The position numbers were made by a program, and so were the translations under genes. Shown here piece by piece: positions 1 through 11,941 of a stretch of DNA of 64,000 nucleotides. Each line of letters begins with the position of its first letter. Position 1 is the stretch's first letter. The notes under the pieces are model-generated. The model saw nothing but the letters and a program-made list of their open reading frames with translations. It had not been told where the DNA came from and ran no database searches. The stretch comes from Manihot esculenta (Eukaryota > Streptophyta > Magnoliopsida > Malpighiales > Euphorbiaceae): the NCBI RefSeq assembly GCF_001659605.2, contig NC_035163.2:31708158-31772157 (forward strand). Direction: 5' to 3'.

Positions 1-2561
1 AATCCTGGAAGCCCTTGCATGAATATGGTATTGTTGACACCTTCCACCATGCTCCCATTGAATGAATACATTGCTTCAAAACCAGTAGCTGCTTTGTCCA
101 ATTGTACTGCAGCAAACCAATCAGGAAATGCTATTTCATCCCAGTTGAAGACTGTGATCCTTGCACTCCACCCACGAGTATAATCTGTATACACATGCCA
201 GTTGATGCTGACCCCACAATTATCTCCACAAGGCATTGGGTTGGGCAACATTCGATGTTTAAGTCCAGCCCAAGCTCTAGACATAGCAGTTCGATTATCG
301 AAAGGTATAAGCAGTGCTTCTGGTGGAAGAAGAACAGCTGGAGCAGTCGTACTACAAGTCCTTGCAGTGTTTCTAGGGCATCCACACGCACAGGTATTGC
401 ATGGGACAACAGAATCATTGTAGTAGGCAGAAAATGATACACAGCATCTGGGACTGACTCCCTTGGGATGAGTGATATTGCACACTACCTGCCAGCTAGC
501 AAATGCAGTTGAATTTGATGGTAAGCCACTAGGGTCTGGGAATTGGCTAGGGCTCACTCTTACTGGGGGGCCACATTGATAATCAGGGTTAAGTGTGCCA
601 TTGATCTTCCAATTCTGTGGTGGTGTGAGGTCAGACCGATTAAGAACTGGAGGCATTTTAAAAACCTGCAACTGGAAAACTGAGATTGACTTGCTTGGGT
701 CCATTGATGGTGGCAAGATTGTACCATTTCGACAACAGAAAGGTTTCAGCCCAAGGGTTGTGTCATTATACTTCGTTGGAGGCAGGTCAATTATTGTTGG
801 CCTTCTTTCACAGTTCAATACATTGGCAAAGTCCAGTTCCTTGTAGAATGTACCTTGTGGGCCAAATATGCAATCAGATGAATCAACAACATAGGGATAA
901 GCCCCTTTCATAGTGTAGATAAATTCATCCATCATCCAGTCCCAGCTCAATTTCCAGTTATCAAGACGACCGAGGGGATTGTGATTCTCAATGGAAACCT
1001 GTGCCCAATAATTGGAATCATATGTCCTGATCACATCGTACATAATTGTAAGATCCCCGCTCTGGCGAGGAAGGAACTCTTCCACCACAGTGATGTTTGA
1101 TTTAAACTTTGGATCTTTGGTGCAACAAACATACATCATACTACCTGGGAAAGCCTAAAAAAGATTTCATCAAAACGTGTAGGAACACATACAACTTTAG
1201 AACACAACTCACAACAACATCAACATCATATGATCTTCTAATTCTGAAGATATTGGATCAAAGCAAAGCAGAGAGGCTAAAAAACTACTTTGCAGTTTTT
1301 ATTTTGGAAATGCTCTGACGATTGACAAATCTAAACAGATACGCAACGTTGAAATTTCAAGAATCTAGAGGAACATAGCAATTTTTTCTATTGCTCAATT
1401 TCCTTTCCACAAACATTATGACTCAACAAGATTCAAGATGCAAATAATTTATTCTCAAGAATTGGGAAAAGCAACAAGGTTAATAAGAAATAGAATCAAA
1501 CAGTTACAGATATTGAAGCTAAGCCCTCTTAAGATCCAACTGATACACAGTTACACGAACTCTTACATTAACAGGTTCCTGCACAAACAATGAGCTAACA
1601 CTCTCAGCTCAATCATATCAGCCATACATACAGGTCATGCTACACTGAAGCAAGCTCCAAAACCTTTTGTGATCAATCACTATTTTCTCTGACAAATACA
1701 GATCCAATCTTATACCTTAATAGTCCCCTGCCATTTCCAATCAGATCATGTGTTTATCTTAAAAATACATAAATCACAAAACCTGTGAAAAAAAAATGCA
1801 CGACAAAAGAAAATCATCCAATAATGAAAACCAAATATCCACGTAGAAATGGCATCAGCTTTAATTTTCCCATTGATCTTCCTAAATATTAGAAGAAAAG
1901 CTTGCCACAAAATTTAACAAAAAAAAAGCCAAAACATAAACTCCGACATCGCAAAAACCCATAAAGAAAATTCCCAAAAATCACAAGTCAAAACAGGAAG
2001 GAAACAAGGAAGAAAAAGAAAAAGAAAAAGCTCACCTTCTGTGGTAGTCTTAGGGCAAACAAACCCATCATTAGCAAGCGTGATATTAGAAGGCCAAGGC
2101 ACATCTTTCAAAGGCACACCAAACTGGGTACCCAGCAGCTTAATCTGAACCGAAGTCTGAGTGGAATCCCCTGCAGTCGCAATTGGCGTTTTGAGATCAG
2201 TCATAGGGTACCCAGCAAATACAGTACCATTACCAACATTTGCAGGCAAGCTAGTCCCATCAGCAAGAATAGCATTAGATGCAGAGACTAAAAACTCATC
2301 ATTTTTAAAACCCACAAAGACCTTCCAAGATTTGAGCTCATCAAGGCCATTATTTTGTATACTAAGAGTAGACTCAAATCTGTAGGGCTGGTGGGTGGGA
2401 TCGGTAGGCTTGAGCTGTGTTCCTCCTTCATATAGGTAAGACAAGAAAATCCCATTGCAGTCGCTGGCCGCAGGGGCCGGTGCTGCAGTGTTAGACTGGG
2501 AGATCGCAGAGGGTAGTACAGTAAAAAGAAGGAAAAAGAGCAGATCGGAGTAGAAGGCCAT
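1..2561 (-). CDS. COBL7: COBRA-like protein, COBL7 subgroup (5' part; 3' end outside window)
   Basis: COBRA-like proteins are plant GPI-anchored cell-surface proteins involved in cellulose organisation and oriented cell growth. Exon 1 is 2036-2561: a signal peptide of about 21 residues (hydrophobic run [15 protein letters not shown]), then the extra N-terminal domain of about 150 residues found in the COBL7-11 subgroup. Donor AG|GTGAGC lies at 2035. Exon 2 starts at 1144 after CCCAG (phase 1) and stays open to base 1. It encodes the COBRA core: [26 protein letters not shown] motif (here [17 protein letters not shown]), [38 protein letters not shown], the cysteine-rich CCVSF and CNTCACGC segment, and [12 protein letters not shown]. 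The C-terminal hydrophobic GPI-signal lies beyond the edge. No break is seen. The family call is firm; the exact orthologue (COBL7 or a close paralogue) is inferred from the long N-terminal exon. Confidence 0.93.
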
Positions 2562-4974
2562 GACGTTTGAGGTGGTGGATACTGAAGAGAAATGGAAAAT
2601 TGAAGTGGTTTTTGAAAGTGGGAAAAGGACGCGAAATGGGAAACGCGTAAGGGATTGTTTGGACAGCTTCTACTAAGCTGTATTTGCTGCGAGCCGTCAC
2701 GGTGTTCATGCCAGTCCACCATAGAGAATTTTATATTTATATTTCTTCTTTCGGCTTTCCTAATTTTTTTTTTTTAGAGTTTTAAAATAATTTTAAATAA
2801 AAAAAATCAACCATTAAATTTAGTTAGAATTGAAGAATTATATTAACAGAAATTCTACGATTCTATTCTTATTCTCTAAAATGTTAAACTGCAAACATGA
2901 ATTTCAAATTAAAAATGTAGGAGTTATAATTATTTTTTTATTATATTTAATTTTCTAATTATTGTGTTTTAAGATGAATCAGGTTAATACAAAATATTTT
3001 TATCAGATGTGAACAACTCTCTTTCTAATCGAGATACGTAGCGGAAACTACGGCTGATGTTGCGACCACGTCCTTGTCTCAGTTGTCCGCGGTGGGCCCA
3101 AAACGTGTGCGTACATTGTTTTAAAAAATATATATATTCTTAAACAAATACTAAAACGACAACGGGTAGAATCCCAAGCCCATGGGCTGAATACGTTCGG
3201 AGCATTTAAAGTTCCTAACTAGCCGTTACTCAGAAAAGGCTTGACTTTCCTTTTCCACTTTCTCTCTCTCTCTCTTTTCTTTTTCCTTTTATTTTTTTTT
3301 TATTTTAAATAGTAATATGAGAGAACTAGCCATTGATGGATTACGTTTGCTGGGAATGAGTACTCATTTGGTTAATTTTTGAATTGAACCAAATTGCATT
3401 AATGAAAAAATAAATTTGTTAAGAATAAAATTAATGGAATTTATTAGTTTGATTTAGTTTTAGTGTTGAATTTATTTTAATTTACAAACTTTTATTATTG
3501 GAATCTTTAATAGAGTCTGTAACTAGAATTATAGTAGACTTCAGAAATATATGTGAAGAATTATTTATTTATTGGATATATACAGCCAGTCCTTAGTGAA
3601 AAGAATGGATCACAAGTCTTTCAATGAAGCTTAGTTTGTTTCAACCCAGCAAGTTGAACTGGTTTGGCCCATTACTTCAGCTGAGACCATATTATTTATG
3701 TTTTTCACTTGACAGATTTAGCAGAAAGCCCACTAGCTATCTAGCACATTTTCTAAATTGTAAGCAAAACAAAGGCCAACACTAATATTGGTTATCGGGT
3801 GGTGATTAAATTTGTGTTGAAATGAGATTATGACTTGCATCGCTATGCAGGTCATGCGGGATGACGACCATCAAAGTGCAGTCAGCACTTGAGCATCAAG
3901 CAACCCCAGCTGCTCACTGTCAACCAACCCAACGATTTTATCTTGCTTCTTAGATTGGGGTCCCAAGATTTGTCTCGGTGGTGTTTGGAGAGGAAAGAAA
4001 ATGTTGAAAAAGGAAAGAAAGTGATCTACTGATGAATCAATTGACTAGAAGTAGATCCTGTTTACGCTTTGAGTTTCTTCAACTAAGCAATCATGACCAG
4101 GAAGAAGAACAAAGAAGAAAGGTAATATGATAAAGGGCAAAAAGCTTGCTTCCTTAGAAAATTAATAAAGCAAAAGTTTGAAGGGCAGGATCCTTCACAT
4201 GAGCACCTTTGCCTGCTTTTCAAGTTTATTTATTCATGTAAATTATACTTTTGAGTCATTTTGAAAAAGCATTGCTTAACTAAATTATAGTAAGTTTTCA
4301 AGAAATAATGCAATTCGAAAATCCATTATTTATAAGATCAGTAATGGGGAGACCCACACAAGATGAAATTTGAACGTGGTAGACAATTGCCACCCAACCA
4401 GCCTGGAAAGTTCCATAGCTAAAATCGATCTGTATCTTCAAAGCTACTCACTATGCACACCTTCCAATTATTTGCAAAATTGAATACCCACATGTGCCAC
4501 ATGAACTTGGAGCACTGCGCCGAGGTCAACTGGTGAAGCCTGTCCAAAGCTCACCGTTTTAAGTTTCATTGTTTAACATGGGTTTAAAATCCATTTCTAA
4601 TAAACTAAAACCGTTTTACATATAGAAAGGATTGGCTTAAATTCAAGGCCTGCCTTGCCTTCTCTGAATTTGGTAAAGTTAAACGTGTCGGTGTCATCTT
4701 TTAGGCTCCCACTTTTTCTTTTCAATAGTAATTTTTTAAAAAGCATCGTAGAAATGATGACAATTTATGAATGGTGTTGCTTCAAAGATAAGACACTTAA
4801 CTCTCAACAGGCACTAGCTCTCTCTCTCTTCTTCTTCTCCTTCTTCTTCTTCTTCTCAGCTACTCCTTAATTTCTTGGCCTCCCAAGAATTCCAACTAAA
4901 ATTTCATTTTCTTCTTCTCCACCAAACTGCATGCATTTCTTGATATCTCAAGTCTCCTGTTAATTGTTCCCAGA
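2562..4974. other. Intergenic spacer between divergent COBL and extensin genes
   Basis: No coding region is supported. The left part should hold the COBL promoter and 5' UTR, which read leftward, and the right part the extensin promoter. A CT-rich run (CTCTCTCTCTC) lies near 3262-3275. Just before the extensin start, about 4818-4857 is a pyrimidine-rich CTCTCTTCTTCTTC stretch typical of plant 5' UTRs. The rest is AT-rich without recognisable repeats or RNA genes. Confidence 0.6.
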
Positions 4975-5502
4975 ATGGAGAGAATCCAGATGATCAGTTT
5001 CTTTCTGGTAGTATTTCTCATAATTCTACCGTCCACCAATCCCTCACCCATTCCAAAATCAAGAATATTGTACCAGATTGCATGCACAATGTGCTCTTCC
5101 TGTTGCAACCAAACGCCACCATCTCCTCCTCCACCACCACCACCACCATCCATATCTAACTGCCCACCCCCACCATCTCCTCCGACTTCATCTGGTTCGT
5201 ACTACTACTCTCCACCACCACCCTCCACTTACACCTACTCCTCTCCTCCACCACCCTCCACTTACACCTACTCCTCTCCTCCACCACCACCACAGGGTGG
5301 TGGCGGAGGAGGCGGCAGCAACTATTACTATCCTCCACCAAACTATAACAACTACGCTGCACCTCCTCCTCCTAACCCAATTGTCCCTTACTTTCCTTTC
5401 TACTACTATAACCCACCTCCTCCTTCCATGTCCGGGGCTGTGAAGCTGATGGGTTCTATTATTTACAGTGTTGCTGCCATCTTTTTACTTTCTTTGTTTT
5501 GA
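4975..5502 (+). CDS. Small extensin-like proline-rich protein with signal peptide and hydrophobic tail
   Basis: Single-exon gene for 175 residues. Residues 1-23 form a signal peptide (MISFFLVVFLIILPSTNPSP). A short CTMCSSCCNQ cysteine cluster follows, then a long proline-rich region with five or more SPPPP-type blocks, the sites where extensins carry hydroxyproline arabinosides. YTY and YYY triplets beside them are potential tyrosine cross-link sites. A polyglycine stretch (GGGGGGG) separates two proline/tyrosine blocks. The last 20 or so residues are strongly hydrophobic (LMGSIIYSVAAIFLLSLF), resembling a GPI-attachment signal, so the product could be a membrane-tethered wall protein. The 33-bp unit encoding STYTYSSPPPP is exactly duplicated at 5215-5280. 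The ATG follows a pyrimidine-rich leader. Function is inferred from composition. Confidence 0.87.
   Translation: MERIQMISFFLVVFLIILPSTNPSPIPKSRILYQIACTMCSSCCNQTPPSPPPPPPPPSISNCPPPPSPPTSSGSYYYSPPPPSTYTYSSPPPPSTYTYSSPPPPPQGGGGGGGSNYYYPPPNYNNYAAPPPPNPIVPYFPFYYYNPPPPSMSGAVKLMGSIIYSVAAIFLLSLF
5215..5280 (+). repeat. Exact 33-bp tandem duplication inside the extensin-like gene
   Basis: Units 5215-5247 and 5248-5280 are identical and each encodes one 11-residue PPPSTYTYSSP-type module. The frame is kept, so it adds one SPPPP/YTY block. Perfect identity suggests recent slippage, or an allele difference between cultivars. Confidence 0.9.
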
Positions 5503-8143
5503 TAGAAACTTTAAAGGAGGCAAGGAATTAGAAATAATGTGTGAGATTGGCAGATCTGGTAAATTTACAGGTGAGGAGAAATGGAAACTTGATCATTTCA
5601 AGAAGAAAGAAGAAAAGAGCCCTGAGGAAGAGGAGCACACTGCAGAAAACAGAAACTTTGACCAACTGTGGATGCAATAATTGTAATCCTCTCTTTTTCC
5701 CTCTGTTGCTGTAGAGTGATCTGTAATTTGTTAACAATTTGTACCTATCTTTGTTCATCTTTTGCTTCACAATAATTATTATAAAAAAAAAAATCAGTAA
5801 TTAGTCATTTTGGTCACCGTTATTAAAGAAATTGCCTTTTTTTTCTGTAGCTTAATTACTTCTTAGCAACAGACGAAACTCAGTAATAATAGATTTAACT
5901 GCGATATAACATAAAATTAAAAAATAAAAATAGGAGGAAAAAGAAAAGCTTTTTGAGAATCTGAGGTGGCGACAGGGCAAGGAATCAATCAGATACTTGA
6001 AGAAAAATTCATTGGGTGTGGTGGAAATGAGGAGGAGAGTGTTTCTGACAGGATTTTGTGAATTCTGAGATGCTGTTCATGTCATCAGAATAACTACTTC
6101 TAATTGTACTTGGAATCTACTCTTCTCCTTGTCCGAGAACTCGGAGGAAGGAGCCAATTCTGCAAAATCCAATGCATTTCCATCATTACAAAGGTCTCAC
6201 TTCAACGATTACTTGGTTTCCTTTATGAAATATATATTTTTTTAACCAAAAATTTTATAAAAATCTAATTCAATTTATTTTTTTTTATTATCAATTTAAT
6301 TTTTTTATATAAAAATCTAGATTTACGAAAAAGCATGTATTGGGAATTCCGATTTTCCTTTTATCTAAATATATATATATATATATATTGATTAAAAAAA
6401 TAGGAAAAATTAGCTGGAGGCCACGTATGGTGATGGGGGTCAAAAGCATCTCTATGAAACAGTGCTTCAAAACAAAGGGAATAGTAAAATTTGAATTACA
6501 TGTGAAAATAATTTTTATAATTATATTTATATATAAACGTTTCTACTTAGTTAGTCTATTAAATTTAATTGATTATCACATAATTAAGTTGAACTCAAAG
6601 CTTTATTATAGCAAAATGACATGGGTGATAATATAACTTAAAAATAGATATAATAGCAAGTTGTATTTATGTACAATAATAAATAATTATTAATATATTT
6701 ATATTATACATACACAAAATATATGAAAATTTAATAATTATAAATGAATAAAAAAAGTAAAAATCTATTGTAAGAATATATGAATCAATGTAAAATTTAT
6801 ATGAAGATTGAGTTAATAAAATAGTTGAATATAAATTTATAAATTTTTTAGATATTAATTTAAATTCAATCAAATAATCAATTTTAATTTGATTTTAATA
6901 TTACCGTTTTAGCGGTAGGTTAAAAATATTATATTAGTATACATGTTAATTAAAATGATTTTCAAATTAAATTTAAAAAGATTTGCTATGAAATTAGTAA
7001 ATATTTAAGCTTGGGACTGCTCATACCTTGCATCTATGATCTGTTGAGTGACGGGGCCCATTATTAAGAACTTGGCATCACATTATCAGGAATTTTTTAT
7101 TTTACTTTTATGTTTGAAGGATTTTTTTTTTCTTTCTCAGAATAAATCATAATTTATGGAATTATTATTACATGAAATTTTATTTATTATATATATATAT
7201 AGTTATTTATCTCAAATTATAAGGTACTTTCTTATAGTAATTTATTGATTAATTTTCTCATAAATTTCTATTTAATATACATTGAAAAAGTGTGAGTGAA
7301 GGGTATATTAAAAAGAACAATATAAAATTTATTATTTTTAATTATATTAACTATATTTTCCTCATAAACGTACAAATAAATAATCTATTTATTATAATTA
7401 AAATATGTCAAATTCATTTTTAATATCTTTTTTACTAAACAATAATTTCAATAACAATGTAAATTATAATACAATTGCACGCAAAATAACTTGGTTAAAA
7501 TAAATAATGAAATCAAAAAGCAACAACTTTATTTTACATGGGATAGAAAAGGTCGCATTTTGAAACCTCAAAGTTAGTTACCCTTGCTCTGTTTGGCTCC
7601 TAAGAAAATAAGATGCCACTCTGCATAGTCAACAAACCGTACTAACGACACTTTGAATTTTTCATCTTTTCATATCGCCGGGAAACATAAACTAAAAAAA
7701 AAAAAAAAAAAAGTCCCATTCCCGCTTCTTCCATTTCTATCAATAAAGCCCCAAATTAAGCAATTTGATTTAGAATTGAAATTATGAAAACATGATAGTG
7801 TTACATTTGTGTTGTACAAAAATGAAAAGAAAATATTAATCCGAATTGAGCATTTTATTTTCTTCATTTAGGGCAAAACCCACAAAATCCCAAGAAATGT
7901 CAAGTTTTATTTGGGAAAATTGGAATAGATAAGAATAGAATGGCAATATCTAGTTGTTGCATTTCTTGAATTCATTCCAAATACAGTTAGCCAAAAGAGC
8001 TTCAAAAACTAATAATAATGATAATAATAGGTAATTAAACCCAAATTTAAAAAAAAAAAATCACAAGATACATTTTCAATTAATTGGGTCAGCTAATCTA
8101 ATACAAGAATTTCTTGATTCCATTACTTTTCCTCCCTAAAATT
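5503..8143. other. AT-rich intergenic spacer
   Basis: Contains the extensin 3' UTR (to about 5790) and the GATA 3' UTR at the right end. An (AT)n microsatellite lies at about 6369-6389 and a run of about 19 A at 7694-7712. Short open frames here are AT-rich and show no family similarity. I see no gene, RNA gene or bounded element. Confidence 0.6.
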
Positions 8144-8743
8144 CTAAGCATACACTGAGCCATAAGACAGAGCCATTAATAGCACAGCAGCTTGTTCTTC
8201 TTCTCCTAGCTTTCTTCTCTGCTTCTCCACTGTTGATCTCTGCATCAATACCTCTCTACCCAGAGCCAACAGCCTCTGCTTTAACCCATCGCCTATTCTA
8301 CTACTGTTGTTACTTGAACTATTATGATTGTTCCCTTTCTTTGATTTCTTCTCATTTGCTGCTCTGTTCAAACCCAAATTGTCCCTTTTCTTCTTCCTGC
8401 TTCTAATTCCACATGCGTTGCACAGCGACTGCAAATCAAACAGTGAACGATCATAAAGTCAGATCGAACAATGGAAATGAAGTTGAGCTGCCAGCTATTA
8501 CTACCTTAGGGCCAGCTGGGCCACCTCTCCAGAGTGGAGTCTTTGTTGTTCCGCAATCGGTGCAGGTTTTCTTTTGCTGATTTTCTCCTCCTTCAGTTGA
8601 TTTGCTACTCATATCCTCAGGCTCTGATCCCTGCGTACCAGTCACCAGACACGAAACTCGATTAAGCCAAGATTTGAATGAGATCACAGATCAAATCAAG
8701 AAACCAGCTCGATTTTACTTACCTTTTCGCTTTGATCCAGCAT
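8144..8743 (-). CDS. B-class GATA transcription factor with LLM domain (GATA15/16/17 type)
   Basis: Nuclear zinc-finger factor that binds GATA motifs; LLM-domain B-GATAs act in greening, germination and hormone-controlled growth. Three exons: 8723-8743 (MLDQSEK, donor GTAAGT), 8505-8630 (GSEPED to GGPAGPK) and 8144-8428 (SLCNACGIRSRKKKR to stop), 143 residues in all. The finger CTDCGTTKTPLWRGGPAGPK / SLCNACG has the plant C-x2-C-x18-C-x2-C spacing and is split by the second intron, as in this class. A basic stretch (RSRKKKR, NEKKSKK) follows. The C-terminal AVLLMALSYGSVYA carries the LLM signature. All junctions are GT-AG. The length fits the short GATA15/16/17 branch rather than GNC/GNL. The first exon encodes only seven residues and is easily missed. 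Confidence 0.92.
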
Positions 8744-10778
8744 TTTAATCAACTATACTGGAGATCTAAAAGAAACCCAGATGAGAAAAGCTGGTAAGCT
8801 GAAGTGGGCAGTCAGCAAGAGATGGTGATTGGGCTATATACTAAAAGCAGAATAAGCTAAACTTGAAGTGGGTACACAGTAAAGCTCTAATGATTGCACG
8901 AAATAGATAGGGAAACAAAAGCAGAGATCTAACAAATTTGCAGCTACAAGCAAGAGATCAAGCAAACAGATAGCGAAGTAAGTGATCAAAGGTCAGAGAG
9001 AAAGCGAGAGGAACGAATAGTCAGCAATGGGAGCGAGCGGAGAGGAAGAAGAAGAAGAAGAAGATGAGAGTGTGAGCGTTTGGGTGAGCAGAGGCGAAAT
9101 GAGGAAACGAACCGACAAAGACAGAGACAGAAACACACACCACACGCACCAGCGGATCTGAAAAACACTTTATAAATGATTAAATGGGACGCGAAACCCT
9201 AGCCTCCTCTGGAAATCGTGAAATGACGAAAACGCCACTGGTTATGAAAATATTGACCACCCGCCAAAAGTCCTCGCTGAAAATTAACTCTTTTTTTTTT
9301 TTTCCTAATAAAATTATAAATAAATAAAAATTTGGCGCCATTGAGTAGGATTTGGCTCGCAATTTGGAATTTTTCTTCCAGTGGTAATGGCCGAGGAGGA
9401 TATGATCCTGTGCTGCTAATTAAGTTCATAATGATTAGTAATCATGTGTGCAATCATGATAGGTCAAAGCAGTGTCTTCTTTTCTTTTCCTTTCCTCCAC
9501 TCAAAATCAAAATCAAAAGCCAAAGCAAAAGAACCCAATTTAATCCCAGCTGATCTGTTATCCAGAACCTCCGTCTCTTTCCCATAAAATATCAATCGCG
9601 TCTCTCTAATTCCGTCGTCCGTTTTCTCTCCCAGCTGCCACTCAAACGTCCCCTTAATTAATTTCACCAAAAGTAGCTGAAGCCTCCTGATATTACGATG
9701 TTGATTGGCTGTAACTCCATTGTCAACAGACTCTCATGTCTCCCTCCATTGCTTCTCAGCTGAATGCCTTTGAGCTACACAGCTTTGTGTTTTTAACATT
9801 AATTCGCTGACTTGTAACATTTAATTCTCTCTTATATCCTTTAACATATTTTAATGATTTTATATTAAAGTACAAATATACTGAGGACATGACAGAAGTT
9901 TAGAGGTTAAAAAACAAAAATTCTCTAGACATTGAGACACAAAGAAAGCGAAACCTAGACCTAAAGTCTTTTTTAATCCTCTTAAAGGCTAGGGAGCAGA
10001 ACCGGCCACATCATCATACTCAAATGTTTTTTATTGTAATTAATGAAGTTATTAAATCATTTAAAATCTTTTTTTTCTCATCTAATTACTTCTATTCTAA
10101 TAGTTTTTTTAATTAATATACTACTGCAGATTAAGAGGGAGAAAAAAAAATAAATTTCAAAATTATAAAATTAATTGTTATATTTATCGACAATAAATAT
10201 AAAATATTTTTTATTTATTATATTTTATAAATTATTATCTCTTCATAATTTTTATTTATTTATTTTTATTATCCTAAAATTATTATCCAATTTTCTTTTT
10301 TAAGATTATAATAACATATAAATTAATTTTTATAATTCTATTTAATTTTATTTTATTTTTAAATTTTTTTAAAAATATCTCTTAATATTTAATAAAATTT
10401 AACATATTTAACATAAATATAATTAAAAAATTAATAAAAAAATTATATTTCTAATATATATAAAAAAAATAAAATAGATAAAAATTATAAATAAAAAATA
10501 AAATCTCTAATTTTTTTGTCAAATATGGATTAAAAAGATTTTTATTTGTTAATTTGGAGTTGGGAAAAAAAATTTGGGATCATAGAATTTGACAATTAGG
10601 TGGTCTTGGAAAATGAGGTCCGGCACCGGTCAAACAAGCGCCGGGCACTTGGCTATTTAAACCACTCCTGGTCTCTCCGCCCCACCCTACTTCTTTTCAT
10701 TTTCTCACTTTCCCTTCATTCTACCTACTTAATTTATTTTTAAAATTTTATTTTCTATTCCATAAAATTAATACTTGT
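8744..10778. other. GATA 5' leader and promoter, then AT-rich spacer
   Basis: Right of the GATA start lies a region that reads as a pyrimidine-rich 5' UTR on the minus strand (GAAGAAGAAG run at about 9046-9063) with a TATAAA-like element near 9170, so transcription probably starts near 9100-9150. A leader intron is possible but not resolved. From about 9700 to 10680 the DNA is very AT-rich with no supported gene. Confidence 0.5.
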
Positions 10779-11032
10779 GACTTAACAGTTCAATTTCATC
10801 TTCTGTTTTTATCACTTGCACTAAAAAAATAATTATCATATGACTTAACAGTTCACTTTTATCTTCTATCTTTATCACTTGCACTAAAAGTAATACTTGA
10901 CATGTGACTTAACAGTTCAATTTCATCTTTTATCTTTATCACTTACACTAAAAAAAATAATTGCCATGTGACTTAACAGTTCACTTCCATCTTCTGTCTT
11001 TATCACTTGTACTAAAAGTAATTCACCATTTG
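10779..11032 (+). repeat. Four-copy 63-64-bp tandem repeat with alternating subtypes
   Basis: Units begin with GACTTAACAGTTCA at 10779, 10842, 10906 and 10970; a degraded fifth partial unit follows. Units 1 and 3 share CAATTTCATC and a run of A before TAATT; units 2 and 4 share CACTTYYATC and AAAAGTAAT. The array is therefore built from a duplicated dimer of about 127 bp. It lies just upstream of the PMD remnant and two G-boxes (CACGTG at 11098 and 11131), so it may be part of that element's old promoter or LTR; this is inference. Confidence 0.85.
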
Positions 11033-11822
11033 CAACAAAAGTAATAATTGACACGTAAATTGATAGTTCTAATAATCATTTGCAGGAATGAAGGTCCCAC
11101 GTGACAGTAGAATTTTCATTAACTCAGGACCACGTGATATTTAAATGTTACATTTGTAACAGTCTCATAGGTCCCAAGTCATGTGGGATGAGCCACATGA
11201 TACTGGTGTAATCACATGTCGACGATCTTCTGGCGTATTACATGGTCACGATATCGATGACAGACTCATTCTGTATCTTCATGCTAGTGGATTTTATGGA
11301 ACAGTTCAACTAGGTTTCTTCTACTTAGATCACCACCTCATTACGACTTTGATTGAAAGATAGAGACTAGAGATAAATACTTTTATGTTACCTCATGGAG
11401 AGTATACTATTACACTTCAAGATATGGGAATAATATCTAGATTGCCTATTGATGACAACGCTATTACTGGATTTACAGATAGTCTTGGCAATTATTATGT
11501 CAAGCTTTGCTAGGGTTGGTCTCGAATCGAGATGTAATGAAGGAAAATTTACTTGCATTGACCTGGTTGAGGGATAACTTTGACCACATTCCAAATTACG
11601 CCGATAATATTACTATTTAAAAGCATGCTAGGGCATTCATATTACGACTAATAGGTGAATCATTGTTTATAGATAGATATGCTCACAGGGTCAATCTAAT
11701 ATTTTTGCCACTATTAGCAAATTTCAACACAACAGGTCAATATAGTTGGGGTGTAACATGCCTTGATTGGCTTTATAAAGAGCTATGCAGAGCTACATCA
11801 CCACAAGTGCAGTAAATGAGCG

Positions 11823-11936
11823 GCACACTGCATATTTTATAGAGTTGGGCCTGAGACAAAATAAAAACAATTGTGCCAACAATCTCCCAGATAGATCCAA
11901 TTCCAGATATATCGATAGGCAGCCGGTAAGTTTTAT
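11823..11936 (+). repeat. 114-bp duplicated segment of the PMD remnant, copy 1
   Basis: Matches 14232-14345 over the same length with scattered differences. Both copies contain CACTGCATATTTTA, TTGGGCCTGAG, CAAAATAAAAA and CCGATAGGCAGCCGGTAAG or near-identical versions. Because the flanking TSD is only 5 bp, the copies come from an older tandem duplication; the LTR later inserted at their boundary. Confidence 0.8.
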
Positions 11937-11941
11937 ACTCT

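Noticed and set aside
5078..5443. Alternative frame in the extensin-like gene (His/Leu-rich, 121 codons)
   Set aside because: Frame-shifted reading of CCA/CCT repeats; the main frame has a signal peptide and extensin motifs.
8986..9168. Minus-strand open frame upstream of the GATA gene
   Set aside because: It lies in the probable pyrimidine-rich 5' leader and has low-complexity sequence; not supported as a separate gene.
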